DNA of 64,000 nucleotides from Xanthomonas sp. 10-10. GTDB taxonomy: Bacteria; Pseudomonadota; Gammaproteobacteria; Xanthomonadales; Xanthomonadaceae. This document shows positions 38,060-47,496 of the stretch, piece by piece. The notes under the pieces were generated by a model that was given only the letters and a program-made list of their open reading frames with translations, ran no database searches and was not told the origin of the DNA. A program made the translations under genes and the position numbers. The stretch is from positions 434,001-498,000 of the forward strand of contig NZ_CP144460.1 in assembly GCF_040182365.1 (NCBI RefSeq). Direction: 5' to 3'. How positions within the stretch are numbered: the first letter of the stretch is position 1; each line of letters starts with the position of its first letter.

Positions 38060-38286
38060 GACAATTCCGGGGCCCCGGCGCGGTGCCGGAAAGCGGCCAT
38101 TCTACGGGCGCGAGCAGAAGTCGGGCGTGTGCTGACACCGGCCGCGCCTCCGATGGCGACCGTATCTACGACAGCGCTGGCTGCAGCGGCCACGGTGGAG
38201 GCTGCGCGGCGGACAGCGCGGGCTGGGCTAGCGCCCCGCTGCAGGATTGTTTGCGGTCGGGCCGCCTGGCCCCGGCATGCCTGGGC

Positions 38287-38619
38287 TCAGCTGCCGCGGT
38301 AGGTGGAATACCCATAGGGCGAGAGCAGCAGCGGCACGTGGTAGTGGCCGTCGTCGGCGATGCCGAAGGCGATGGGTACCTGTTCCAGGAACGGCGGGTC
38401 GGCCAGCGCGGTACCGATGGCGCGCCAGTAGCAGGCGACATCGAATTCCAGCCGGTAGCGGCCCGGCGACAGGACCAGGGCCGCCAGCGCCGGGCAGCGC
38501 CCGTCGTGGTTGGTGACCGCTTCCAGGCGTAGCGTGTCGCCGGCGAACAGGCGCAGCGGCACGCCGCCCGCCGGGCGGCCCAGCGCGGTGTCCAGCACGT
38601 GGGTGGACAGCGTGCTCAT
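38287..38619 (-). CDS. uraH: 5-hydroxyisourate hydrolase
   Basis: The 110-residue transthyretin-like protein starts STHVLDTALGRPA with the active-site histidine. It also has an internal TNHDGRC and the diagnostic C-terminal YRGS that distinguishes hydroxyisourate hydrolases from transthyretins. It hydrolyses 5-hydroxyisourate, made by the urate hydroxylase encoded just upstream, to OHCU. The start overlaps the hpyO stop by 4 bp. It is the last gene of the seven-gene leftward purine operon. Confidence 0.94.
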   Translation of the reverse strand: MSTLSTHVLDTALGRPAGGVPLRLFAGDTLRLEAVTNHDGRCPALAALVLSPGRYRLEFDVACYWRAIGTALADPPFLEQVPIAFGIADDGHYHVPLLLSPYGYSTYRGS

Positions 38620-40037
38620 GCCACCGCCTGGGTCGGTTGCGGCCACTGGCCGACGAATTCGGGTTGGTCGTAGGCCAGATAGCTATCGACGATGGCCTGG
38701 CGGTCGTCCAGAAACAGTTGGTCCGCTACCGCGCGCGCCAGCCGTGGCAACGCCACCTTGAGCCCGGACAGCGCCGCCGCCGAGGGGCCGTGGTTGATCA
38801 ACGCGGAATAATTGAAGGCGAACACGCCGTGCAGCAGTGCGGCGTCATCGGGCGTGCGCGGCAGCAGCTCGAAGCCCGGCCCCAGGTAGGGATGCGCATC
38901 CAGCACCGCATTGGCCTGTCCCGGTGGTGGCTGGTAGCGGTCGGCCCAGCAGGCGATGCGCCCGGACAGTGCGGCCAGTTCCGGGCGCAGCTGCGGGTCG
39001 GTGACCAGGCCGGTGGCGATGGCAAGGAAATCGAAGCGGTGTTCGCCGTGCGGGGTGCGTACCACCACCGCGCCATCGCGCTCGGCCACCTCCAGCCACG
39101 GCGCACCCAGATGCAGCGCAAAGCCGGCATGGGCGCAGGCGCGCTGGAAGGTGTCGTTGGTGGGCGGTTGGTTGTGTGCGAAGAAGCTGGCCATCATCCG
39201 GTACTTGTCTGCATCGGGCAGGGTCAGGAACCGCGGAATGATGCCGGCCTGCTCCATGTGGCGGAACGGGTTGATACGCGGCAGCTCGCTGCGACGCACG
39301 AACACCTCGGCACTGGCGACACCTTGGTCCAGCGCGAAACAGGCGTTGTCGAACGCCGAAGCGCCGCCGCCCAGGATGCCCACACGCTTGCCGGCCAATG
39401 CGGCAAAGTCGATGTGGCTCGATGTGTGTGCGTAGCGGTGGGTGGGCAGGGCACGGCCGATCCACTCCGGCACCACCCACTGGCCACCGCCCTGGATGCC
39501 GGTGGCCAGGATCAGCTTGCGCGTCAGCAGCGGCGCGCCCATCGTCAGATGCAAACGGTGGATGCCGGGCGCGATGTCGGGTTCGACGCGCGCCAGTTGC
39601 GTGGCGTTGCGTACCGGCAGCCGCAGCGCCGCGCGGTACCAGCGCAGATAGTCCATCCAGCTGCCGCGCGGAATCTTGTCCAGCGCATCCCAGGCGGCGC
39701 TGCCGTGTTGCGCCTCCCACCAGGCGCGGAAGGTCAGCGAGGGCACGCCCAGGTCGATCGAGGTGATCTGCTTGGGCGTGCGCAGCGTCTGCATGCGTGC
39801 GTACGTCACCCACGGGCCTTCCTGCCCGGCGGGGTTTTCGTCGATGACCAGGACGTTGTGCACGCGCTCGCGTTGCAGCGCGAATGCCGCGCCCAGGCCG
39901 CTCTGGCCGGCGCCGACGATCACCACGTCGTACACGTGCCCTGCCGGATGCACGCGCGGTTGCACCCAGGCCTCGCCGCCATGGGCCAGATGCTGCAGGT
40001 CGCGGGCGAGCTCGCGTTCGAGTTGGGCCAGGCTCAT
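38616..40037 (-). CDS. hpyO: FAD-dependent urate hydroxylase, HpyO type
   Basis: The 473-residue flavoprotein has two nucleotide-binding motifs: GAGQSG at residues 42-47 for FAD, and VGILGGGASAFDNACFA for NAD(P)H. The layout is that of a two-dinucleotide-binding monooxygenase, not the class A fold of HpxO. It lies exactly where a uricase is expected, between uraD and uraH. HpyO, an isofunctional but unrelated urate hydroxylase, was described from Xanthomonas campestris; this gene fits it by size and context. It would convert urate to 5-hydroxyisourate. Overlaps of 4 bp occur at both ends. Confidence 0.82.
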   Translation of the reverse strand: MSLAQLERELARDLQHLAHGGEAWVQPRVHPAGHVYDVVIVGAGQSGLGAAFALQRERVHNVLVIDENPAGQEGPWVTYARMQTLRTPKQITSIDLGVPSLTFRAWWEAQHGSAAWDALDKIPRGSWMDYLRWYRAALRLPVRNATQLARVEPDIAPGIHRLHLTMGAPLLTRKLILATGIQGGGQWVVPEWIGRALPTHRYAHTSSHIDFAALAGKRVGILGGGASAFDNACFALDQGVASAEVFVRRSELPRINPFRHMEQAGIIPRFLTLPDADKYRMMASFFAHNQPPTNDTFQRACAHAGFALHLGAPWLEVAERDGAVVVRTPHGEHRFDFLAIATGLVTDPQLRPELAALSGRIACWADRYQPPPGQANAVLDAHPYLGPGFELLPRTPDDAALLHGVFAFNYSALINHGPSAAALSGLKVALPRLARAVADQLFLDDRQAIVDSYLAYDQPEFVGQWPQPTQAVA

Positions 40038-40525
40038 GGCAGTGCCTCCAGGCGCAGGTGGACGATCTTGCCGATCTCGGCGAGAGCGGTGGCGATCTCG
40101 GCGTCGCGCGCGGCATCCAGGCGGCGCTCCAGCGCGGCCAGGATGCCGGCCTTGTCGTGCAGCCGTACGCAGATCACGAACGGAAAACCGAAGCGCTGGC
40201 GATAGGCCCGGTTGAGCGCATGGAAGCGCTTGAATTCGTCCTCGCTCAACCGGTCCAGACCTGCCGATGCCTGCTCGGCTGCCGATGCGGCGGTGAGCGT
40301 GCGGTCGATCGCCGCCTTGCCGGCCAGCTCCGGATGTGCGCGGATCAACGCAAGCTGGTCTTCCTGCGACGCGTCGAACACCACCTGCATCAGCCCGCGG
40401 TACACATCGGCGAACGGGCGCCGCCTCGCAGCGCGTTCGACCACCCACGGCGAATGCTCGAACAGCTCGCGGTAGCGCGCCACGAAGGCAGCATCGTCCA
40501 GCACGCTGTCGTCGATCACGCTCAT
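40034..40525 (-). CDS. uraD: OHCU decarboxylase
   Basis: The 163-residue all-helical protein shows the family pattern: SPWVVERAARRRPFADV, LALIRAHPELAGKA with the catalytic histidine, and RYRQRFGFPFVICVR-like AYRQRFGFPFVICVR. It decarboxylates 2-oxo-4-hydroxy-4-carboxy-5-ureidoimidazoline to (S)-allantoin. The start at 40525 overlaps the hpxZ stop by 4 bp, and its stop overlaps hpyO. Family assignment is clear. Confidence 0.94.
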   Translation of the reverse strand: MSVIDDSVLDDAAFVARYRELFEHSPWVVERAARRRPFADVYRGLMQVVFDASQEDQLALIRAHPELAGKAAIDRTLTAASAAEQASAGLDRLSEDEFKRFHALNRAYRQRFGFPFVICVRLHDKAGILAALERRLDAARDAEIATALAEIGKIVHLRLEALP

Positions 40526-40917
40526 GCATGCGTCCCTTGCAGCGAGACATGCGCGGCCACCACTTTCCAGCCGTCGGCAAAACGCACCCAGCTCTGGCTC
40601 TGGCGGCCGCGCGCGCTGCTGCCGTCGCGAACGAACTCTGCGTGCGTGGTGGCGAAGTCGTGGCCGAAGCCATGCACTTCCACATGTGCGAGCTGGCGCT
40701 GTGGCGAACCGCCGCGGCCGATGCGAAACGCGCGGATCGCATCGATGCCGTACAGCACTTCGCCCACGCCGTAGCGCACCGTGCTGGGTGCGGGGTGGAA
40801 CAGCGCATCCATCGCGGCGATGTCGTCGTCCATCAGGGCCTGTTCGTAGGTATGGAAGGCGGCGGTCACTTGCGCGATCACCTCGGGCAGGTCGATGTCG
40901 GCGGTGTCGATGCTCAT
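40522..40917 (-). CDS. hpxZ: HpxZ family protein (DUF3225, oxalurate catabolism)
   Basis: The 131-residue SnoaL/NTF2-like protein has LPEVIAQVTAAFHTYEQALMDDD, LFHPAPSTVRYGVGE and SQSWVRFADGWKVVAAHVS, typical of HpxZ. In Klebsiella hpxWXYZ the gene belongs to oxalurate breakdown; its exact activity is not settled. Here it sits apart from hpxW and hpxY, which are about 16 kb away, and is embedded with 4-bp overlaps between puuE and uraD. Confidence 0.87.
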   Translation of the reverse strand: MSIDTADIDLPEVIAQVTAAFHTYEQALMDDDIAAMDALFHPAPSTVRYGVGEVLYGIDAIRAFRIGRGGSPQRQLAHVEVHGFGHDFATTHAEFVRDGSSARGRQSQSWVRFADGWKVVAAHVSLQGTHA

Positions 40918-41804
40918 GCCGGATGCACCTGCAGCCAGTGGCGCGCGATATCGATGCGCCGCGCCACCCATGCATCGCCGCTGGCCAGTACGTGATCGAC
41001 AAAACGCGCCAGGGCCGCGGCGCGCGCCGGTTTGCCGACGATGCGCCCGTGCAGGCCGATCGACAGCATGCGCCCACCTTCGCTGCGCAGCTGCTCGAAG
41101 CTGTCGCGCAGATAGCGAAAGAACGGCTCGCCATCGGCAAAGCCGTTATAGGCGACGAATTTCATGTCGTTGGCATCCAGCGTGTAAGGCACGATCAACT
41201 GCGTGCGGCCGTGGCGGGCGTCGTAATACGGCACATCGTCGGCATAGCTGTCGGCGTCGTAGACAAAGCCGCCTTCTTCGGCGATCAGCCGTGCGGTGTT
41301 GGGGCTGGTGCGGCCCTGGTACCAGCCCAGTGGACGGCTGCCGGTAACGCGTGTGTGCAAGGCGATGGCCTGCGCGATATGCGCGCGCTCGGTGGCCTCG
41401 TCGATGTGTTGATAGTCGATCCAGCGCAGCCCGTGGCTGGCGATTTCCCAGTCGGCGGCCTGCATCGCGGCCACTGCTTCTGGATTGGCGGCAAGCGCGT
41501 TCGCAACGCCGAACACGGTCACCGGCACCGCGCGTGCGGCGAACAGCCGATGCAGCCGCCAGAACCCGGCGCGGCTGCCGTACTCGTACAGGCTTTCCAT
41601 GGCGATGGCGCGTGCGCCGGGCTGCGCTTGCGCGCCGACCATTTCCGACAGAAACGCCTCCGAGCCGGCATCGCCGTTGAGTACGCAGTTTTCCGCGCCT
41701 TCTTCGTAATTGATGACGAACTGCACCGCGATGCGCGCACCACCGGGCCACTGCGCAGGCGGCGGTGTGGCGCCGTAGCCGACCAGATCGCGCATCGCGC
41801 TCAT
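40914..41804 (-). CDS. puuE: Allantoinase, PuuE (polysaccharide deacetylase-like)
   Basis: The 296-residue NodB-fold protein contains IAVQFVINYEEGAENCVLNGD, EIASHGLRWIDYQ and GWYQGRTSPNTARLI, as in the metal-independent cyanobacterial/proteobacterial allantoinase PuuE. It hydrolyses allantoin to allantoate. The start at 41804 overlaps the pucG stop by 4 bp. It is unrelated to the amidohydrolase-type AllB. Confidence 0.93.
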   Translation of the reverse strand: MSAMRDLVGYGATPPPAQWPGGARIAVQFVINYEEGAENCVLNGDAGSEAFLSEMVGAQAQPGARAIAMESLYEYGSRAGFWRLHRLFAARAVPVTVFGVANALAANPEAVAAMQAADWEIASHGLRWIDYQHIDEATERAHIAQAIALHTRVTGSRPLGWYQGRTSPNTARLIAEEGGFVYDADSYADDVPYYDARHGRTQLIVPYTLDANDMKFVAYNGFADGEPFFRYLRDSFEQLRSEGGRMLSIGLHGRIVGKPARAAALARFVDHVLASGDAWVARRIDIARHWLQVHPA

Positions 41805-43057
41805 GCAGCCGGCTCCGCATGCCAGGCGGCCAGGGCGGCTTCCACCGCCAGGCCTGGTGTGCAGGTGTAGCCCTCGGCGCGCAGCACCGCTTCCAGCGCG
41901 GCCAGGGTGATCAGTACCTTGTGCTTCATTGCGTTGTAACCCATCGCGCCGATACGCCAGATCCTGCCTTGCAGCGGGCCGAAAGCGGTGCCGATCTCGA
42001 TCTCGAAATCCTCGCGCATGCGCCGACGCACGGCGTCGTTGTCGATTCCTGCCGGGATCACCACGCCGGTGACATTGGTCATGCGATGCGCTGCGTCGCC
42101 AAACACCTCCAGGCCCATCGCGGTGACGCCGGCGCTCACCGCACGGCCGGCGGCGGCGTGGCGCGCGAAGCGTGCGTGCAGGCCTTCCTGCAGCGCCACG
42201 CGTGCGCATTCGCGGGCGCCGTATAGCATGGTGGTGGCCTCGGTGTGGTGGTTGAGGCGCTTGTCCGACCAGTAATCCATGATCATCGCCAGGTCGAAAT
42301 AATTCGAGGCGATGCGCGGCCCGCGGCCATTGACGATGTCATCGCGCACGATGCCGCGTTCGACATGGCGGCGCGCGAAGATCGCCTCGGCTGCCGCGTT
42401 GGAGACGGTGATCGGTGCAGATCCGGACGGCCCGCCCAGGCATTTCTGCAGGCCGCCGGTCACCACGTCCACGCCCCAGCGATCGCTGGCGATCTCCATG
42501 CCGCCGATGGTGGCGGTGGCATCCACGTAACTCAGCGCGCCGGCCGTGCGGCACAGCGCGCCCAGGCCATCGAGCGGCTGCGCCATGGTGGTGGAGGTGT
42601 CGCCGTGCACGGTGGCCACCAGCTTGGGCGCCACCCGTTCGATCGCCTCGGCAATGGCTGCCAGCGGTACCACCTGCCCCCATGGCGCATCCACGCTGTG
42701 CACGTCGGCGCCGAGGCGCTGCAGGATTTCGGTGAGCAACAGGCCGAAGCGGCCGAAGTTGATCACCAGCACGCGGTCGCCCGGTTGCACCAGCGACACC
42801 AGCGCCGCTTCGATGCCGGCACGCGCAGTGCCGTCGACCAGAAACGTCCAGCGATTCTCGGTGCCGAACAAGGGCCGGTAGAGCGCCATCACCTCGTTCA
42901 TGTAGGTGGTCATTTCCGGGTCGAACTGTCCCAGCAGGTCGGCCGCCATCGCGCGCAGCACGCGCGGATGCGCATTGACCGGGCCCGGCCCCATCAACAG
43001 GCGCTGTGGAGGATCGAGTTCGGCGAAGGTGTGCAGGTGACGCAGATCAGGTGACAA
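41801..43057 (-). CDS. pucG: (S)-ureidoglycine-glyoxylate aminotransferase
   Basis: The class V PLP aminotransferase has LLMGPGPVNAHPRVL at the N-terminus and the PLP lysine in TGGLQKCLGGPSGSAP. FEIEIGTAFGPLQGRIWRIGAMG lies near the end. Together with the operon this points to PucG, which transfers the amino group of ureidoglycine to glyoxylate, giving glycine and oxalurate. The start is taken as TTG 43057 because GGAG lies 6 bp upstream and the ATG at 43114 adds a poorly conserved 19-residue tail; this gives 418 residues and an 11-bp overlap with the allC end. Confidence 0.88.
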   Translation of the reverse strand: MSPDLRHLHTFAELDPPQRLLMGPGPVNAHPRVLRAMAADLLGQFDPEMTTYMNEVMALYRPLFGTENRWTFLVDGTARAGIEAALVSLVQPGDRVLVINFGRFGLLLTEILQRLGADVHSVDAPWGQVVPLAAIAEAIERVAPKLVATVHGDTSTTMAQPLDGLGALCRTAGALSYVDATATIGGMEIASDRWGVDVVTGGLQKCLGGPSGSAPITVSNAAAEAIFARRHVERGIVRDDIVNGRGPRIASNYFDLAMIMDYWSDKRLNHHTEATTMLYGARECARVALQEGLHARFARHAAAGRAVSAGVTAMGLEVFGDAAHRMTNVTGVVIPAGIDNDAVRRRMREDFEIEIGTAFGPLQGRIWRIGAMGYNAMKHKVLITLAALEAVLRAEGYTCTPGLAVEAALAAWHAEPAA

Positions 43058-44318
43058 GGGGCGCTCCCAGGTGTTCGATGAAGTGGCGCATGACTGCCAG
43101 GGCGACCTCGGCATCGGCCGGGTCGACGTGTTCGTCCGGATGATGGCTGATGCCGCCGGCGCAGCGCACGAACAGCATCGCGGTCGGGCAGAGCGCGGCC
43201 ATGGTCATCGCATCGTGACCGGCGCCGGAGACCAGCCGCCGGGGAGCGATGCCTTGCGCAGTGACAGCGTGTTCGAGCCGGGTCATCAGCGCCGCTGCGC
43301 ACGGGCTGGCGGCGAGGGCCTGTAGCGGGTCGATGGCGATGGCGATGCCACGTGCCGCACCGATGCGCGCCAGTGCGTGTTCGATGGCACGCACGGCGGC
43401 GTCGCGGGTGGCGTCATCGCCGGCGCGCACATCCAGCGTGCAGTCCACGCGGCCGGGCACCACGTTGACGGCGCCGGGTGCGAGCTGCAGCTTGCCGACG
43501 GTGGCGACCAGATCGTCGCTGCCATCGCGTGCGATGCGCTCGATCGCCAGCAACGCTTCGGCCGCTGCACTCAGGGCATCGCGACGCAGCGCCATGGTGG
43601 TGGTGCCAGCATGCCCCGCGCGGCCGTCGAAGCGCAGCGCAAACCGGCGTTGCGCGGCGATCGCGGTGACGATGCCCACCGGCAGGCCTGCTGCCTCGAG
43701 CACCGGGCCTTGTTCGATATGGGTCTCCAGATACGCCAGCACGCTGCCCGGGGCGCGCGCGGCGCGCTGGATCTGCGCGATGTCCAGATCCCAGTCTGCC
43801 AGCGCGCTGGCGACGTCGATGCCGGCGGCGTCGCTCACCGCCAACGTGGTCGGGTCGAGCGTGCCGGCCACCGCGCGGCTGCAGAACATGGAGGCGGGAA
43901 AGCGCGACCCTTCTTCGTCGCCGAAGGCGATGACTTCGATGGCGAATGGCAAGCGCCGCGCTTGCGCCTGCAGTGCGGCCACGCATTCGATACCGAGCAG
44001 GATGCCGAGCGGGCCGTCGTAGCGGCCGGCATCGCGCACGCTGTCCAGATGGCTGCCGATCAGCAGCGCCGGTGCGTCGGCATGGGTGCCGTCGTAGCGG
44101 CCGATCAGGTTTGCCGCCGCGTCCAGACGCACCTGCATGCCGGCCTGGCGCATCCACTCGCTGACCTGCGCGATGGCGGCGCGGTGCGCCGGGCTGAGCC
44201 AGGCGCGGAACAGTCCGCCCGGGGTGTCGCTATAGGGCGCCACGCCCAATGCATCGCAACGCGCCACCGCGCGTGCGCCGGCACCGTCGGACGAGGCGCT
44301 ACGTTGCATGCTCAGCAT
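43047..44318 (-). CDS. allC: Allantoate amidohydrolase (M20 family)
   Basis: The 423-residue metallo-amidohydrolase has the M20 metal motifs LLIGSHLDSVRDAGRYDGPLG and FGDEEGSRF. A later ETHIEQGPVLE, a dimerisation domain and SGAGHDAMTMA complete the HyuC/AllC pattern. Between puuE and pucG functions, the expected reaction is allantoate to ureidoglycine (then acted on by PucG). N-carbamoyl amino acid hydrolase is an alternative from sequence alone. It is the first gene of the operon; starts at 44318 and 44309 are both possible. Confidence 0.85.
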   Translation of the reverse strand: MLSMQRSASSDGAGARAVARCDALGVAPYSDTPGGLFRAWLSPAHRAAIAQVSEWMRQAGMQVRLDAAANLIGRYDGTHADAPALLIGSHLDSVRDAGRYDGPLGILLGIECVAALQAQARRLPFAIEVIAFGDEEGSRFPASMFCSRAVAGTLDPTTLAVSDAAGIDVASALADWDLDIAQIQRAARAPGSVLAYLETHIEQGPVLEAAGLPVGIVTAIAAQRRFALRFDGRAGHAGTTTMALRRDALSAAAEALLAIERIARDGSDDLVATVGKLQLAPGAVNVVPGRVDCTLDVRAGDDATRDAAVRAIEHALARIGAARGIAIAIDPLQALAASPCAAALMTRLEHAVTAQGIAPRRLVSGAGHDAMTMAALCPTAMLFVRCAGGISHHPDEHVDPADAEVALAVMRHFIEHLGAPLVT

Positions 44319-44878
44319 AGGGCGCCAAGCGGGTGCGCCGATCCACCGGCAATGTACGGACCGCGATGCGATAGCGACTGATGCATGGAGCCTCCGCAGG
44401 CGGTGGAGAAAGGGCGAGGCATCGCCGGGCGATGGAGCGCCCGAACGAGGTCGTGGGTCAGGCGCGGCGAGCGGGCGAGGCCTTCAATCGACTATACGAA
44501 CCGCCCCCGTCACCCCAAAGCGGTTTTTTTAGGGTCGCGCGTTGCAAAAAACGCGACAGGCAGCGTGTACTGCACGGTGTCCCTCCTCACGCCGGGACAA
44601 GGTGCCTGCGGGGCGGACGCGGATGTGTCACAGAGAAATGTCAGTGCGTGCAATGACAAACGCGTGGCAACGCTTTGGAAGTGACGCACCGCCTGGTTCG
44701 CCGAGCCCCTCACCCCAACCACCGCTGCTGCCCAGCAGCAGCGAGGGCGCACACCACCGCACGCGCGCCAGCGGCGCTCATGCCACAGCTTGGCGCCCCG
44801 CCGGGGAGGGGCAATCACCGCGCTCCCCGACTACAAGCGCCTGCTACAGTCGGCGCATTCCATGAAAGAGATTCACCA
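44319..44878. other. Divergent region between the purine operon and a LysR gene
   Basis: About 560 bp without a supported gene. It contains several short inverted repeats (CATCGCC-GGCGATG near 44420) and a weak AACCGC/GCGGTT hairpin with a T-run (44499-44531). A stretch at about 44583-44620 recalls the dispersed palindrome at 31500. Promoters for both neighbours are expected here. Confidence 0.5.
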
Positions 44879-45772
44879 ATGGCCCGCGACAATTTCAAGG
44901 ATCTGCTGGCGCTGATCGCCATCGTTCGCGAAGGCAGCTTTACCCGAGCAGCGGCCAAGCTGGGTGTTTCGCAATCGGCGCTGAGCCATACCATCCGTGG
45001 GCTGGAAGCCACCCTCGGCTTGCGCCTGCTGACGCGTACCACCCGTAGCGTGGCACCGACCGAAGCGGGCGAGCGACTGATCCAGACCGTGGCGCCGCGT
45101 TTTACGGAAATCGAAGAGGCTTTGTCTGCACTGAGCGAAATGCGCGATACCCCGGCAGGCACGGTGCGCATCACCGCCACCGACTATGCCGCGCGCGAGA
45201 TCCTGTGGCCCAAGCTATCCAACCTGTTGCAGCAGTACCCGGACATCCACGTCGAAATGGTCGTCGACAACGGGCTGACCGACATCGTCGCCGACCGCTA
45301 CGACCTGGGCGTGCGTCTGGGCGATCAGGTCGAAAAGGACATGATCGCCGCGCGCATCGCGCCGGACATGCGCATGGCCATCGTCGCAGCGCCGTCGTAT
45401 CTGGCACGCCGGCCTTTGCCGAAAACGCCGCAGGATCTCACCGCGCATCGCTGCATCAACCTGCGCATGAAAACGGCCGGTGGGTTGTACGCCTGGGAAC
45501 TGGAGAAGGACGGCCGCGAAGTCATCGTGCGCGTGCAGGGCCAGCTGACCTTCAACGGTGTCTATGAAGCGGTGGATGCGGCTGTGGACGGCTTCGGTAT
45601 CGCCTTCGTGCAGGAGGATCTTGTACGCCCGCATCTCAAGGCCGGGCGTCTGCGCTGGATCATGAAGGACTGGTCGCCGACCTGGCCGGGCCTGCATGCC
45701 TTCTATCCCAGCCGCCGGCATTCATCGCCAGCCTTCAACCTGGTGCTGGATGCATTGCGCTACAAGGCCTGA
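44879..45772 (+). CDS. LysR family transcriptional regulator
   Basis: The 297-residue protein has a LysR winged helix-turn-helix (FKDLLALIAIVREGSFTRAA, LGVSQSALSHTIRGLEATLG, residues about 5-60) and a substrate-binding effector domain. It is divergent from the purine operon across a 560-bp region, so it may control it in response to a purine intermediate. That link is positional only; it also lies near an MFS exporter. AAAGAG precedes the ATG at 44879. Confidence 0.87.
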   Translation: MARDNFKDLLALIAIVREGSFTRAAAKLGVSQSALSHTIRGLEATLGLRLLTRTTRSVAPTEAGERLIQTVAPRFTEIEEALSALSEMRDTPAGTVRITATDYAAREILWPKLSNLLQQYPDIHVEMVVDNGLTDIVADRYDLGVRLGDQVEKDMIAARIAPDMRMAIVAAPSYLARRPLPKTPQDLTAHRCINLRMKTAGGLYAWELEKDGREVIVRVQGQLTFNGVYEAVDAAVDGFGIAFVQEDLVRPHLKAGRLRWIMKDWSPTWPGLHAFYPSRRHSSPAFNLVLDALRYKA

Positions 45773-46296
45773 TGCGCGAGCGTGGTGGTTGAGCATGCGC
45801 GGCAGCTGTGCGAAGCGTTGCATGGATCGGCACGGCGTCGCCGGCGTGCGTCCAATGATGCTGCTGCGGGCAGGGCGTCGCGCCCAGGATGGAGGGCGCG
45901 GGCCAATAGCTTCCACAAGGGCATGTCTGCCCGCATGCTGCACGACTACATGCATTCGGTCTTCCGATCTGTACTCGGATGGAGGCACCATCGAACTGCA
46001 GCGCCCCGCGCGTCCGGTCACGATCAGCCTCCTGCCACGCTCATGAGTGCGTTTCATAAACCCGTGCGGCGCAGGCGTCTTACTCGCTGCATGCGGACCA
46101 CGTAACCTGCGCTACCCGCACAGACGCGCCCTTGCGTGCCGCGATCGCGCGCTGTGTCGCGTTGCTCATGCGGCCGAAGCAAGCGCGGGCCGCTGCAGTC
46201 CGTCGCCTCCCATGGCGCTCCCGTCCCGAACAGCACTCGTCTCTGCGCGCCCTCGCGATGCGCCGTGCGTGCTGCCTCCCACGTAAGGCTTCATCC
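45773..46296. other. Intergenic region, possible gene remnant
   Basis: No intact gene. A short frame ending at 46046 reads YSDGGTIELQRPARPVTISL and then LPRS-stop, which looks like a real C-terminus with nothing coherent before it. It may be a decayed gene end. Confidence 0.35.
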
Positions 46297-47496
46297 ATGC
46301 CAGCCAATACCTTGATTGCCGACACAGCCCAGCCCGACACCGTTGTCGCCACGCGCCAGACCTGGAGTGCGGTTGGCTCGATGTCGTTATGCGTTGCGTT
46401 GCTGATCGCATCGGAATTCATGCCGGTGAGCCTGCTCACGCCGATCGCAGCGGACCTGCACGCAAGCGCCGGCATGGCCGGGCAGGCGATCTCCATCTCC
46501 GGTCTGTTTGCGGTCATTGCCAGCCTGCTGATCGCGCCGCTGTCGTCGCGATTGAACCGCCGACATGTCTTGCTGGGCCTGAGCGCGGTGATGTTGCTGT
46601 CGTTGTTGCTGATTGCCAGCGCGCACAGCTTTGGCCTGTTGATGGCCGCGCGTGCCCTGCTCGGCATCACCATCGGTGGCTTCTGGGCGCTATCCACCGC
46701 CACAGTGATGCGCATCATGCCCGAGCATGCGGTGCCCAAGGCATTGGGCATCGTGTATATCGGCAATGCCGTGGCAACCGCCTTCGCTGCACCGTTGGGC
46801 AGTTATCTCGGTGCGGTGATCGGGTGGCGTGGTGTGTTCTGGGGAATGGCGCCGTTGGTGGTGCTGGCCATCGCGTGGCAATGGCGCAGCCTGCCGTCGA
46901 TGCCGGCGCAAGGCGCCAGCTCGCTGGGCGACATCGCCGGCTTGTTGAAGCGTCGTTACGTTGCTCGCGCAATGCTCGCGGTGATGCTCGGCTTTGCTGG
47001 CGCATTCTCCGCGTTCACCTACTTCCGCCCGTTCCTGGAAACCGTTGCGCAGGTCGATGTGTCGCAGTTGTCATTGCTGTTGCTTGGTCTGGGCCTTGCC
47101 GGTTTCGCTGGCACCTACGCGGCAACCGTGCTGGTCGCGAAGCGTCTGTTCAAGCTGCTCACGGTGTTGCCGGCCGCACTGGGCATCGTCACGCTTGGCA
47201 TGCTGCTGGGCGGCCATCTGTTGTGGGCCGTTGCGATGGCCATGATCGCCTGGGGCGCGCTCAACGCCGCCATTCCGGTGGCGTGGTCCACCTGGCTGAG
47301 CCGCTGCATCAAGGATGCGCCCGACAGCGGCGGCGGCCTGATGGTGGCCGCGATCCAGTTGTCCATCATGCTCGGTGGCGCGCTGGGCGGCGCGCTGTTG
47401 GATCACCTGTCGATCGGCGCCACATTCGTCGGCGCAAGCGTATTGCTGCTGGCATCGTCGTTGGTTGCAGGGCGGGGCGATCGCTTGCAGCCGTGA
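46297..47496 (+). CDS. MFS transporter (DHA1 family, NepI/AraJ-like)
   Basis: The 399-residue protein has twelve hydrophobic segments and begins the first near SMSLCVALLIASEFMPVSLL, a pattern typical of DHA1 exporters such as NepI and AraJ. The loop LSSRLNRRHVLLGLSAVM lies between helices 2 and 3, and RALLGITIGGFWALSTATVM is well conserved in the group. NepI exports purine ribonucleosides, which would suit the purine-rich neighbourhood, but substrate cannot be fixed from sequence. AAGG lies before the ATG at 46297. Confidence 0.85.
   Translation: MPANTLIADTAQPDTVVATRQTWSAVGSMSLCVALLIASEFMPVSLLTPIAADLHASAGMAGQAISISGLFAVIASLLIAPLSSRLNRRHVLLGLSAVMLLSLLLIASAHSFGLLMAARALLGITIGGFWALSTATVMRIMPEHAVPKALGIVYIGNAVATAFAAPLGSYLGAVIGWRGVFWGMAPLVVLAIAWQWRSLPSMPAQGASSLGDIAGLLKRRYVARAMLAVMLGFAGAFSAFTYFRPFLETVAQVDVSQLSLLLLGLGLAGFAGTYAATVLVAKRLFKLLTVLPAALGIVTLGMLLGGHLLWAVAMAMIAWGALNAAIPVAWSTWLSRCIKDAPDSGGGLMVAAIQLSIMLGGALGGALLDHLSIGATFVGASVLLLASSLVAGRGDRLQP

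Noticed and set aside
44499..44531. AACCGC/GCGGTT hairpin followed by T-run as an intrinsic terminator
   Set aside because: No plus-strand gene ends nearby, the stem is only 6 bp and the loop is 15 nt.
45960..45970. 11-mer TCTTCCGATCT identical to the end of a common sequencing adapter
   Set aside because: Too short to show contamination and the adapter sequence before it does not match.
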